64,000 nt of DNA from assembly GCA_002354635.1 (NCBI GenBank), contig DELZ01000005.1:62001-126000 (forward strand), written 5' to 3'. This document shows positions 1-8,573 of the stretch, in pieces (within the stretch, counting starts at the first letter, position 1; each line of letters begins with the position of its first letter). Source of the stretch: Sphingomonadales bacterium UBA2683 (GTDB lineage Bacteria > Pseudomonadota > Alphaproteobacteria > Sphingomonadales > Sphingomonadaceae). The notes beneath the pieces were generated by a model. That model searched no databases and had not been told where the DNA came from. It saw only the letters and a program-made list of their open reading frames with translations. The position numbers were made by a program, and so were the translations under genes.

Positions 1-232
1 GAAAAATCCCGAAAATGCCGATTGAGTAAGGGGCCCTCGAGGCGCTAATTCCCTATCAATCCTGCAACAAATTGCATCGCATTCGCTGATTCCTGTCCGA
101 AATATTGCGATTTCCGGATTATTGAATGAACAACCATTTTGCTTCTTGTTTCCGATGAGTCCGCTGGGTATAGGCCCGCCGTATATGTGGTCCAGCCCTC
201 CGGATTCGGGTAGGGCATGATGTTTGGAGAGT

Positions 233-700
233 ATGTTGGCATCCTCGGTAAAAAAAGCATCCGCAAAGAATAGCTCGAACGGCTCAGACCAGGTTCTTTC
301 AGACGACTATGAACCCGGCGAAGACGAAGAGTTCATGAACGAGCATCAGCTCGCCTATTTCAAGCGCGCCCTGAAAAAATGGAAGCAGGAAATCATCGAC
401 GAATCCAAGGAAACTCTAGCACATTTGCAGGATGGACCGATACAGGAAGCCGATCTCAATGACCGGGCGTCGAGCGAAACGGACTGGGGCCTGGAACTTC
501 GAACCCGTGATCGTCAACGCAAGCTGACATCCAAAATCGATTCGGCGCTGCGACGGATCGAAGATGGCGAATATGGCTATTGCCAGGTTACCGGCGAACC
601 GATTTCACTCGACCGGCTGAAAGCCAGACCCATTGCAACGATGACCGTAGAAGCGCAGGAAGCGCATGAACGGAACGAGAAAATCTCCCGCGATCAGTGA
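233..700 (+). CDS. dksA: DksA/TraR-family RNA polymerase-binding transcription factor
   Basis: DksA-type proteins insert a coiled coil into the RNA polymerase secondary channel and act with ppGpp on stable-RNA and amino-acid promoters. The protein is about 155 residues. It shows a long charged helix pair with a tip motif D-L-N-D-R-A-S, matching the two tip aspartates of E. coli DksA, then a C-terminal zinc-finger-like segment GYCQVTGEPISL. Only one cysteine of the four-cysteine finger remains (C-x-x-T, then T-x-x-A), the zinc-independent form common in alphaproteobacteria. The start is uncertain: ATG at 233 has a GGAG only 3 bases upstream, so TTG at 224 or at 236 (GGAG 6 bases upstream) are alternatives. 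The gene stands alone. Confidence 0.9.
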   Translation: MLASSVKKASAKNSSNGSDQVLSDDYEPGEDEEFMNEHQLAYFKRALKKWKQEIIDESKETLAHLQDGPIQEADLNDRASSETDWGLELRTRDRQRKLTSKIDSALRRIEDGEYGYCQVTGEPISLDRLKARPIATMTVEAQEAHERNEKISRDQ

Positions 701-890
701 TATAATCGACTGCTGCAACGATAAAGTTAGAATTTGGCCCTGGCGATCGTCGACAACAGTCAGCGAAGTCGAAAAGATGCGCCATATTTCAGCGAGAAAA
801 ATTGTCTGATATTAACCAAATTTGCACCTATTTGGCTTTAGTATTTTCCTTGTGACCGATGCCTTCACAATTATCGACTACGGGAAGCCC

Positions 891-1301
891 ATGAAAGAAA
901 CATTTGACGATAATCTGAAAATGAACAGCCAGGCGGTTGGACACCCGAAACGGGAGCTCGACCGCGATAGCCTGTTTCTGAAAGCAGAACTACACATCGT
1001 GGGCGGTGATGACTGTGGTGAAGTGCGTGTCCGCAACCTGTCGGCTGGCGGCCTTATGGCCGAAGCACCGGTGCTGACCAAGCGGGGCGACAAGGTCGAA
1101 CTGGAATTGCGCAATATCGGCCGCATCACCGGTCATGTTGCCTGGGTCGCGAAAGGCAGATTTGGTGTCGCTTTTGATCATCCGATTGATCCGAAACTGG
1201 CGAGAAAGCCAGTCGGACAAAACAAATCCGAACTGCCCCGCTATCTACGTCAACCGTCGCAGAAGCCCCTTGCTTTGCGCCGCGGTCCGCCGACGCGCTG
1301 A
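891..1301 (+). CDS. PilZ domain-containing protein
   Basis: A single PilZ domain of about 136 residues, a fold that often binds cyclic di-GMP and acts as its effector. The N-x-S-x-x-G motif is visible as NLSAGG, followed by the usual beta strands (VELELRNIGRITGHVAWV and GRFGVAFDHP). The arginine motif at the domain start is weak (RDSLFLKAEL), so c-di-GMP binding cannot be taken for granted. The frame is open further upstream to 822, but ATG at 891 follows a GGGAAG and begins just before the conserved part. No partner domain or neighbouring motility gene is present. Confidence 0.75.
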   Translation: MKETFDDNLKMNSQAVGHPKRELDRDSLFLKAELHIVGGDDCGEVRVRNLSAGGLMAEAPVLTKRGDKVELELRNIGRITGHVAWVAKGRFGVAFDHPIDPKLARKPVGQNKSELPRYLRQPSQKPLALRRGPPTR

Positions 1302-1389
1302 TCATCCGGTCAAACTGAAACAATAAGCTTGATCCGAATAACTTCCCTGCATAGGACGTATTAATCAGTCGATTAAACGGGAGCAGGAC

Positions 1390-2430
1390 ATGGCAGGACC
1401 ATTAGCCGGGATCAATATCATCGAGTTTGCCGGGATTGGTCCCGGGCCCTTTTGCGGCATGATGCTCGCGGATCAGGGTGCCACCGTAACCGTTCTGCAC
1501 CGACCTGGCAAAGCGCCGGATCCCCGGCTCTCCCTATCCCGCTCCCGCAAACTGGTCGCGATCGATCTGAAATCGGACGAGGGGGTCGAAACCGCTCGCA
1601 ATCTGGTAAAAAATGCCGACGGTCTTATCGAAGGCTTTCGTCCCGGCGTTATGGAGCGTCTCGGACTTGGGCCCGATATATTGCTCTCGGACAATCCTAA
1701 ATTGGTCTACGGTCGAATGACGGGTTGGGGTCAATATGGCCCGCTCGCCGCTGCCGCGGGACATGATATCAACTATATTTCCATTTCCGGAGCCTTGCAC
1801 ACATTCGGGCGAGCGGGCGAAAAGCCGACTCCGCCGATCAATATGGTGGGCGATTTCGGTGGCGGTGGCATGATGCTCGCACTCGGCATGGTTTCCGCGC
1901 TCCTCCATGCCAAGACCGGTGGCACCGGTCAGGTGGTCGACTGTGCGATGACCGATGGCTCTGCCGCATTGATGGCGATGATTTACGATTTTCACAATAT
2001 TGGCCAATGGCGCGATGAACGGGGTGTCAATTTGCTCGATACCGGCGCGCATTTCTATGACACTTACGAAACCGCCGATGGCAAGTATATCTCGATCGGA
2101 TCGATTGAGCCGCAATTTTATGCCGAGTTGCGGCAAGTGGCCGGTCTTGCGGAGGACTCAGATTTCGACGCGCAAATGGACCCCAGGCAATGGCCCGTGC
2201 TGAAAGAAAAACTGACCGCCCTGTTCAAGACCAAGACCCGCAACCAATGGTGCGAGCTGATGGAAGGCACGGACATTTGTTTCGCTCCCGTGCTGTCGCT
2301 GGCCGAAGCCAAGGAACATCCGCATAATGTGGAGAGGAAAACCTTTGTGGATGTCGGCGGTTTGGCACAACCGGCGCCGGCACCGCGCTATTCGGTTACC
2401 GTTTCGGATCCTCCGAAGCGTCCTGCCTGA
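1390..2430 (+). CDS. alpha-methylacyl-CoA racemase (CoA-transferase family III fold)
   Basis: 346 residues, the usual length of short family III CoA-transferase-fold proteins. The racemase catalytic residues appear at the spacing known for the Mycobacterium tuberculosis enzyme (His126, Asp156, Glu241): here His125 in GHDINYI, Asp155 in GDFGGGG and Glu240 in GSIEPQF. This supports an alpha-methylacyl-CoA racemase, which inverts the C2 methyl centre of branched acyl-CoAs before beta-oxidation, over a formyl- or succinyl-CoA transferase. A GGGAGCAGG lies just upstream of the ATG. Its 3' end overlaps the convergent LytTR regulator gene by 43 bases. The fatty-acid oxidation genes at 29.7-37.2 kb are a plausible metabolic partner. 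Confidence 0.88.
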   Translation: MAGPLAGINIIEFAGIGPGPFCGMMLADQGATVTVLHRPGKAPDPRLSLSRSRKLVAIDLKSDEGVETARNLVKNADGLIEGFRPGVMERLGLGPDILLSDNPKLVYGRMTGWGQYGPLAAAAGHDINYISISGALHTFGRAGEKPTPPINMVGDFGGGGMMLALGMVSALLHAKTGGTGQVVDCAMTDGSAALMAMIYDFHNIGQWRDERGVNLLDTGAHFYDTYETADGKYISIGSIEPQFYAELRQVAGLAEDSDFDAQMDPRQWPVLKEKLTALFKTKTRNQWCELMEGTDICFAPVLSLAEAKEHPHNVERKTFVDVGGLAQPAPAPRYSVTVSDPPKRPA

Positions 2431-3149
2431 ACACCGGCTGCAATCCGGTCCGCATAGCGGGGACCGACTGGCAGTTGATGGCCGTTCGGCAATGTCACAA
2501 ACCGTTTGCGTCCTTCGCGGCGAACTTCCGCGATACAGTCGCGCCGGATGATGATAGATCGGTGAACGCGAACAAACAGGCTGGCCGGCAACTGACTTTC
2601 CAGGTCCCTCATAGACTGGTGCACGAGATAGCTGCGGCCGTGCAAATATAGCCGCATATAGTCACGCTCGGCTTCCACCCATTCTATATCCGAAACGATC
2701 AGTTGCAGGACCCCTTTGCCATCCTGCACCCACATTCGCTGCGCAACATCCAACTCCCGGTCGGCCTCATTGCGGGCCTGATTTGCAAGAGCACGCTCGA
2801 CAGCCTCGCGCAGCAGGGATTCCTTCACCGGCTTCAGAAGATAGTCGGTAGCCTCCAGTCGAAACGCCTGCACCGCATATGTGCTGTGTGCTGTTGTAAA
2901 GATGATTGCCGGCATCCGCGGCTGACGTTGGCAAAATTCCGCAACTTTCAGTCCCGACAAATCGGGCATATCGACATCGAGCAGCAGAATGTCGGGTTGC
3001 CCCTGCCGGATTATCTCCAAAGCCTGGCGTCCGCCATTGGCCAGTTCGGTCTCACCAAAGAGGCCGGTCCGTTCGCACAGCGCTCGGAGCCGAGAGCGGG
3101 CAAGCGGCTCATCATCGACGATCAGTACCGAAGGCAGCTTTCTGGCCAT
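2388..3149 (-). CDS. LytTR-family response regulator
   Basis: 253 residues. An N-terminal receiver domain (residues 5-120) has the acidic pocket DDE at 12-14 and the phospho-acceptor Asp58 in LLLDVDMPDLSG. A C-terminal LytTR DNA-binding domain (about 145-245) includes the motif LFVRVHRSIIIRRD. LytTR regulators bind as dimers to direct repeats and usually control cell-envelope or surface genes. The gene is the last of a three-gene minus-strand unit: DUF2891 lipoprotein, sensor kinase, regulator, with only 3 bases between kinase and regulator. The kinase is therefore the probable phosphodonor. Confidence 0.92.
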   Translation of the reverse strand: MARKLPSVLIVDDEPLARSRLRALCERTGLFGETELANGGRQALEIIRQGQPDILLLDVDMPDLSGLKVAEFCQRQPRMPAIIFTTAHSTYAVQAFRLEATDYLLKPVKESLLREAVERALANQARNEADRELDVAQRMWVQDGKGVLQLIVSDIEWVEAERDYMRLYLHGRSYLVHQSMRDLESQLPASLFVRVHRSIIIRRDCIAEVRREGRKRFVTLPNGHQLPVGPRYADRIAAGVQAGRFGGSETVTE

Positions 3150-3152
3150 CCT

Positions 3153-4328
3153 CTAAATATCTTCAAATATCAGGGACGGGTCGGGCAGGACAATGGTGGC
3201 AATCGCCATTCCATCCTTGCTGTTCGCCAGAATCAGCGAAGCATTTTGCCCATATAATGCTCTGAGCCGATTCTGGATATTGGACAGGCCGGTGCCGGTG
3301 CCGATGGTCCGGTCGTGGGTTTGCCCTTCAGGTATTTTAACCCGGCCATCGTTGGCGACGCTGATCCGCAGACGGTCGGCCTCGATTTGTGCGGTGATAT
3401 TGATATTGATCGGCTGATCGGCTGCAGAGACGCCAAATTTTATCGCATTTTCGATCAGCGGCTGGATGATCAATGCGGGTATGCTCCAGTCATTTGCGGC
3501 CGGATCAATTTCGACAAAATAATGCAGTCTCTCCGGGAAACGCATGCGTTCAATCTCGAGATATCGAACCTGCTGGTCAATTTCCTGTTCCAAGGTAATC
3601 ATATCGTCGGCACCACCCGTCAACACTGCCCGCATATAATCCGCCAGGTCATCAACAAGCTTTTCGGCCTGGCCGTTTTGCCGGTCAATAATCAGACTGC
3701 TGACCGAATTGAGCGCGTTAAAAACGAAATGGGGGTTCAGCTGGTAACGCAGCGCCCGCAATTCGCTCTCCCGGTTCACTCGCTCCAGCTGACGACTGTG
3801 CACCATCATGCGCTGCACATCCTGACTGTGTGACAGGGCGAGATACAGGGCTCCCCAGCTCACCAGAATGAAATAGCGGGTAAACGCCTCATCCAGAATA
3901 TAGGCCCAGTCGAACGCCGCAAAATCGACTGGCTCGACCAAATAGGAAAAGTCGAACAGGCCTGCGTCATGGTTAAATACAATCTGGTCCATAATCGCGA
4001 TATAATTGGCCAGGATTATGGTCGGCAAACCAAGCATGAATATGGCAGCGCCCATACCGCTGCCGCGCACCGCAACCAGCAAGCGATAGAGCATCCAGGT
4101 GATTGTAATGCAGATGCTGGTCATCAGTATCCGCTGGAAAAACAATGCTTCCACATGAGGCTGTGCGACATATAAGAAACGACTGGTTACAAACAGAAAA
4201 TAGGCACCCCAAACGCCAAATATCGATTTGATCGCAAGATCCCGATTGACCGGGAACAACCGGTCAAACAGGGAGGCTTTCGGGGCTTCGGTCTCTTGCA
4301 CCGGTCGAATGACGGTCTTCCGTTTCAC
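3153..4328 (-). CDS. LytS/YehU-type membrane sensor histidine kinase
   Basis: 391 residues. The N-terminal half has about four to five hydrophobic segments (roughly residues 30-165). It is followed by the his_kinase domain with phospho-accepting histidine in LNPHFVFNALNSVSS and an HATPase_c domain with IQPLIENAIKFGV (N box) and GTGTGLSNIQNRL (G box). This is the family that pairs with LytTR regulators. No periplasmic sensor domain of size is apparent, so the signal may be sensed in the membrane. The GTG start overlaps the stop of the upstream DUF2891 gene (GTGA), indicating translational coupling. Confidence 0.92.
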   Translation of the reverse strand: MKRKTVIRPVQETEAPKASLFDRLFPVNRDLAIKSIFGVWGAYFLFVTSRFLYVAQPHVEALFFQRILMTSICITITWMLYRLLVAVRGSGMGAAIFMLGLPTIILANYIAIMDQIVFNHDAGLFDFSYLVEPVDFAAFDWAYILDEAFTRYFILVSWGALYLALSHSQDVQRMMVHSRQLERVNRESELRALRYQLNPHFVFNALNSVSSLIIDRQNGQAEKLVDDLADYMRAVLTGGADDMITLEQEIDQQVRYLEIERMRFPERLHYFVEIDPAANDWSIPALIIQPLIENAIKFGVSAADQPININITAQIEADRLRISVANDGRVKIPEGQTHDRTIGTGTGLSNIQNRLRALYGQNASLILANSKDGMAIATIVLPDPSLIFEDI

Positions 4329-5530
4329 GAATCCGGACTGCTGCTATCGCTATCAATCCCCCTCTGGGTGCGCCAATAGGTAGCGAAGCTGGCCAGCCAG
4401 TGGCTACCGGAATAGTGCGGTGTGCGAACCGCCTTCTCTCCAGAATCCCCATGCAGGGTTGCAGAGGCTAGCAGTGATGCGCGGCGGGAATCATCGGAAG
4501 GCAAACCGGACGCCATGCCCTCCAGCGCCCATGCACGCGAAAGATTCAGACCGTCAAGATGCACCAGCTTGCCGTCTGTGGGGTCATTGACAATCCCGAC
4601 TGCCAGCCAGTCATTGCTGCCATCGGTCGGAATTGCGGGCAAAAAGCCAGACAGCCAGCTGGCATATTCGCTTTCGTCCTGCACCCGCCGCATCAGGTCG
4701 GCCACCATCAGGCAGGAGGAGAGAAAATCTTCTCCCGACGGCTCATAGGCCATCGGGCAGTTGCGATCCTTGCCATGAAAAGCCAGCGTCTTGTTGCGCA
4801 CCAGACTAGCCATCTCATTGTCTCCGCTGCGTGCAGCCCAATCGAGAAACAGTCCAAAGGCAAAGGCGGACTGGTTATGGGTCCCCAGCCGGATCGGATA
4901 GGCCAGCTTCGGCAGCCAGTCCTTGATATTGGCCACAATCGCCGCCTCCAGCGGCTCCAACGCAGCCAGCCATGGCTTCGCCTGCTCCGCCTTGCCACCG
5001 TCGCCATTCGCGATCTCGCGCAATTCAGTAGTCAGTTGCAGGAACCAGGCGATACCGTAGGGCCGCTCGAACGCCGCCCGGCCGTCTCCCCGAAAATAGG
5101 CCAGCTCTCCGGCAATTTTTTCCTCGGCAAAATTCGCTGCCAGCGCGGCGGCAATTTCTTCGTCCATCTCGGGAACCAGATCTTGCCCCCACAGACGGGT
5201 CAGCAGCCAATGACCGTGAACGGCACTGTGCCAGTCAAAACAGCCATAGAATGCCGGTGTCAGCTTCGCCGGTTCCGCAACATCGGCGGCGCTGTTCAGC
5301 ACATGGCTGATCTTGTTGGGATATTGTTTGTTGATACAGTTGAGCGCAATCCGTGCATAAGCCTGTTCCGCGCTCCGGGGGGCGAGACTCTGGTCTGCGG
5401 GATCGGGCGCGACATTTCTGCGCTCGAATACACCCTGTTCGGGCGACGAGGGTGCTTCCTCCTCTTCCGCGACCGAACAACCCGCCAATAGCGCGATCAT
5501 CACCGCGATCAGTCCTTTTTGATAGATCAT
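4325..5530 (-). CDS. DUF2891 family lipoprotein
   Basis: 401 residues with a lipoprotein signal: hydrophobic stretch then LLAGCS, lipidated Cys18. The body is rich in tryptophan and alpha-helical, with FYGCFDWHSAVHGHWLLTRL and YSGSHWLASFATYW, the hallmarks I recall for DUF2891, an alpha/alpha-toroid-like family of unknown activity. The catalytic role is not established; a carbohydrate-directed or sensor role is possible. It is the first gene of the operon with the LytS-type kinase and LytTR regulator, which suggests that it supplies or senses the envelope signal for that pair. It is transcribed divergently from the MATE gene with 84 bases between them. Confidence 0.8.
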   Translation of the reverse strand: MIYQKGLIAVMIALLAGCSVAEEEEAPSSPEQGVFERRNVAPDPADQSLAPRSAEQAYARIALNCINKQYPNKISHVLNSAADVAEPAKLTPAFYGCFDWHSAVHGHWLLTRLWGQDLVPEMDEEIAAALAANFAEEKIAGELAYFRGDGRAAFERPYGIAWFLQLTTELREIANGDGGKAEQAKPWLAALEPLEAAIVANIKDWLPKLAYPIRLGTHNQSAFAFGLFLDWAARSGDNEMASLVRNKTLAFHGKDRNCPMAYEPSGEDFLSSCLMVADLMRRVQDESEYASWLSGFLPAIPTDGSNDWLAVGIVNDPTDGKLVHLDGLNLSRAWALEGMASGLPSDDSRRASLLASATLHGDSGEKAVRTPHYSGSHWLASFATYWRTQRGIDSDSSSPDS

Positions 5531-5614
5531 CCCGTGCTCCCCAAAGATCGTTTTCTACTAGAGATGAATTGACCCCATGGCAAAAGCCTATAAGGCAAAA
5601 AACCTCTTTCGCCA

Positions 5615-7003
5615 TTGCCAGTTCCGGCCAGGGCGATTTTCAGTGGAACAGATAATATCGCGACGCAACCCGCCATATTCCTGACCGGTAGCCCCCTTCG
5701 GCATATCACGACAATGTCTTTGACCGCCAGCATCGGTCTGCTGACGATGTTCATCGTCGACTTCGCGGACCTGTTTTATATTGCTCAGCTGGGCGACAGC
5801 TCGCTGACTGCCGCCATGGGCTTTGCCGCAACCATCCTGTTTTTCGCGACCGCATTCCATATTGGCCTCATGATTGCCACCAGTGCGCTTGCGTCCCGGC
5901 AAATCGGACAGGGCAATCCGGATCAGGCACGACGCTATCTGACCAATCTTCTGATGTTGAGCGCGATGCTCATTGTACCACTGGCGGCCCTGTTTTTCAT
6001 TTTTGCACCCGACATTCTCGATCTGGCCGGGGCTGACGGACCCGCCAATCAGGCGGCCACCGGCTATATCCGGATTTTTGCGCCGTTCATGCCGTTCAGC
6101 GTCGCAGCGATGGTCTGTTCCGGTTTCCTGCGCGCCCATGGCGCAGCCCGGCGGGCAATGAACGTGACCCTCAGCATGGGCATTACCAATGCGATTCTCG
6201 ATCCGATCTTCATCTTCGGCTTCGGCTGGGGAATCAACGGGGCTGCGGTCGCCAGTGCCTGCGCCGCTGTCGTATCGGCGATATTCGCGATCGCGCCGAT
6301 TGTTAAAATCTACGGCGGATTTGACCGCTTCTCCCTGTCCGGTTTTCGTCAGGATTTTTCAGCGATAATGGCGATCCTGATCCCGGCTATCCTGACCAAT
6401 GTTGCAACGCCGGTGGGCGGTTTCATTTCCTACCGTTTCGTCGCCGACTATTCCGACAATGTTATAGCCGGATTCGCGGTCGTCGGCCGGGTTGTACCCG
6501 TCGCCTTCTGTCTGATGTTCTCGCTTTCCGGCGCGATCGGACCGATCATCGGCCAGAATTTCGGGGCGCTCCAGTTTGACCGGGTCCGCACGACGATCAA
6601 GCAGGCAACCTTGTTCGCTCTCGCCTATACGCTGATTGTCTGGCCAATCCTCTATCTGCTGAGCGGACCAATCAGCGACGCCTTCCATCTCGTCGGCGAA
6701 GGGCGGCATGTATTCTGGCTGTTTGCCCTGCTGTTAACCCCGCTTTTCTTTTTCAATGGTATGCTGTTCATTGGCAATGCCGCCTGCAACAATCTGGGTC
6801 ACCCAACTTGGTCAACCGCGATGAACTGGCTACGCAACACGCTTGGCCTCCTCCCCTTTCTCTGGCTCGGCCGCGAACTTTACGGTCTGGACGGCATAAT
6901 ACTCGCACCAGCTGTCGGCGGGATAATATTCGGTCTGGCAGGCTATGTGGTGGCCCAGTATCTGGTGAACCTGCGGGAACGGCAGGCCGCATTAACCGTT
7001 TAA
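5615..7003 (+). CDS. MATE family efflux transporter
   Basis: 462 residues with about twelve hydrophobic segments in two related halves, the architecture of MATE cation/drug antiporters in the inner membrane. The typical N-terminal opening, FLTGSPLRHITTMSLTASIG, is present, as is the second-half equivalent near residue 240. The start is unsure: TTG at 5615 is the longest option, and no in-frame ATG precedes the conserved opening before ATG 5714, which would remove part of the first helix. The substrate cannot be told from the sequence. The gene is divergent from the DUF2891-kinase-regulator operon. Confidence 0.88.
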   Translation: MPVPARAIFSGTDNIATQPAIFLTGSPLRHITTMSLTASIGLLTMFIVDFADLFYIAQLGDSSLTAAMGFAATILFFATAFHIGLMIATSALASRQIGQGNPDQARRYLTNLLMLSAMLIVPLAALFFIFAPDILDLAGADGPANQAATGYIRIFAPFMPFSVAAMVCSGFLRAHGAARRAMNVTLSMGITNAILDPIFIFGFGWGINGAAVASACAAVVSAIFAIAPIVKIYGGFDRFSLSGFRQDFSAIMAILIPAILTNVATPVGGFISYRFVADYSDNVIAGFAVVGRVVPVAFCLMFSLSGAIGPIIGQNFGALQFDRVRTTIKQATLFALAYTLIVWPILYLLSGPISDAFHLVGEGRHVFWLFALLLTPLFFFNGMLFIGNAACNNLGHPTWSTAMNWLRNTLGLLPFLWLGRELYGLDGIILAPAVGGIIFGLAGYVVAQYLVNLRERQAALTV

Positions 7004-7125
7004 CTTGTCAGCAACCCGCGTCCCATCATGGAACAGCGCTGTTTTGCTGCGCGCAGGGACTGGATAATCCGGCTATATCCCGCCTGTTTCGCCCGCTTGG
7101 GCCCAATCAGGTGTTTTGAAATCGC

Positions 7126-8454
7126 ATGCGCGTACCGCCACCCTATGTCCCTCCTCTGAGCAATCATCTGCCCGACTACGGTCGGGGCAGCAGGATATCG
7201 GAACCTGTGATGGCAGCGGAACCGGCGGCTAATGGCGCGCCAAATGACCGGAAAATTGCGGTTGCCGAACCCTCTCCCATACCGCAACACCGTCTGTCAT
7301 TCGCGAAACTGACGCTCCGGGAAAAGATTCTAACGGCGGTTTTTCTGATCAGCCTGATCATGATACCGACCACTATGCCGCAATCGAGCGTCGATGCGCA
7401 GCAGATCAATCCGAGCGATCCGCGATTGCAATCAGTGGAGCGTGCCGAGGAGAATTTTGCCGGTTCGGCCTTTTATTTCATCGACCCCGAATATGCCGTG
7501 CCGCAAAATTACAGTGGCCTGGGCATCGACCCTCTTGCTGCCCCCGGCACGGGACCGGGCGGTGCCCTGTCGGAGATGTCAGACGGCGGCAATGATCCGG
7601 CGTCCCCGGCGCACCACATCCGGCCAACCGCCTTTCGCGGTTCGACAACGGACAATAGCCGGGCACTGCATTGCCTGGCCCAGGCGATCTACTATGAAGC
7701 CGGGCTGGAACCCGATGCCGGCCAGCGCGCTGTCGCGCAGGTCATTCTGAACCGGGTTCGCCATCCGAGCTATCCGGGCACGGTGTGCGGAGTAATCTAC
7801 CAGGGCAGTGAACGCACCACAGGCTGCCAGTTCACTTACACGTGCGATGGTTCGCTCCGCCGCAAGCCTGCGAAATTTTTCTGGGACCGCGCGCGCAAGG
7901 TGGCTGCGCAAGCGCTCACCGGAAAAAGCTATACTACGGTTGGCACCGCAACCCATTATCACGCCAGCTATGTCTATCCCTACTGGGCACCCAGCCTTCG
8001 GTTTCTAGGGACGGTCGGTGCGCATCGCTTTTACAGCTGGAAAGGCAATGCCGGCAAGGCGAGTGCTTTCAGCCACAGATATGTCGGCGGCGAACCGCTG
8101 CCGGTGCCGAAGCCACGCCGCATCGATGTCGCCGGCAGCGCTCCGTCGACCACATCGCTCGACCCGATCGCACTGGAAAAAGCCTATGAGGCGGGCCGCC
8201 GCAAGGCCGAAGCCGAAGCAGCTCAATCCGAGCGAACGGCAGCCTTGGCAGCGGACAATGCCCGCAGGCATGATCAGCCCGCTCCGGGACCAAATGTAAA
8301 TGCTCCGCGTTTCTTCCAGGCCCCCAATTACAGCAGCGAAGCAAGAGCCAAAGGCGGTGATCAGGCGTTTGCCGGACAAAACCTTCCAGACGTCGGTCGG
8401 ATCAAACCCGAATTCCGCGACAGTGGTACCTGGAAGAAAAAACCGGGCGGCTAG
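7126..8454 (+). CDS. SleB-like cell wall hydrolase, membrane-anchored
   Basis: 442 residues. One transmembrane segment near residues 65-82 (ILTAVFLISLIMIPTTM) follows a proline-rich cytoplasmic tail. The Hydrolase_2 (SleB/CwlJ-like) domain runs from about 180 to 310, with ALHCLAQAIYYEAG, QVILNRVRHPSYPGTVCGVIYQ and the aromatic HYHASYVYPYW. This family cleaves peptidoglycan as lytic transglycosylases or amidases. The C-terminal 120 residues are low-complexity, Ala/Glu/Pro-rich and probably disordered. The start has a poor ribosome site; ATG at 7210 is an alternative still upstream of the membrane segment. Confidence 0.87.
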   Translation: MRVPPPYVPPLSNHLPDYGRGSRISEPVMAAEPAANGAPNDRKIAVAEPSPIPQHRLSFAKLTLREKILTAVFLISLIMIPTTMPQSSVDAQQINPSDPRLQSVERAEENFAGSAFYFIDPEYAVPQNYSGLGIDPLAAPGTGPGGALSEMSDGGNDPASPAHHIRPTAFRGSTTDNSRALHCLAQAIYYEAGLEPDAGQRAVAQVILNRVRHPSYPGTVCGVIYQGSERTTGCQFTYTCDGSLRRKPAKFFWDRARKVAAQALTGKSYTTVGTATHYHASYVYPYWAPSLRFLGTVGAHRFYSWKGNAGKASAFSHRYVGGEPLPVPKPRRIDVAGSAPSTTSLDPIALEKAYEAGRRKAEAEAAQSERTAALAADNARRHDQPAPGPNVNAPRFFQAPNYSSEARAKGGDQAFAGQNLPDVGRIKPEFRDSGTWKKKPGG

Positions 8455-8573
8455 AGCGCACCGCCAGTTTCCCGATAGTTTCGCTGGCAACCAACAATCG
8501 GTTTCCCTTGCCTTCGCCCTTGACTCCCGCCTAAAGGCTCTCGATTTTATTGGAAATGAAGCGGAGCGCTCTG

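Noticed and set aside
1..232. Small minus-strand frame (73 codons) before dksA
   Set aside because: No ribosome site, no recognisable motif; treated as the dksA upstream region.
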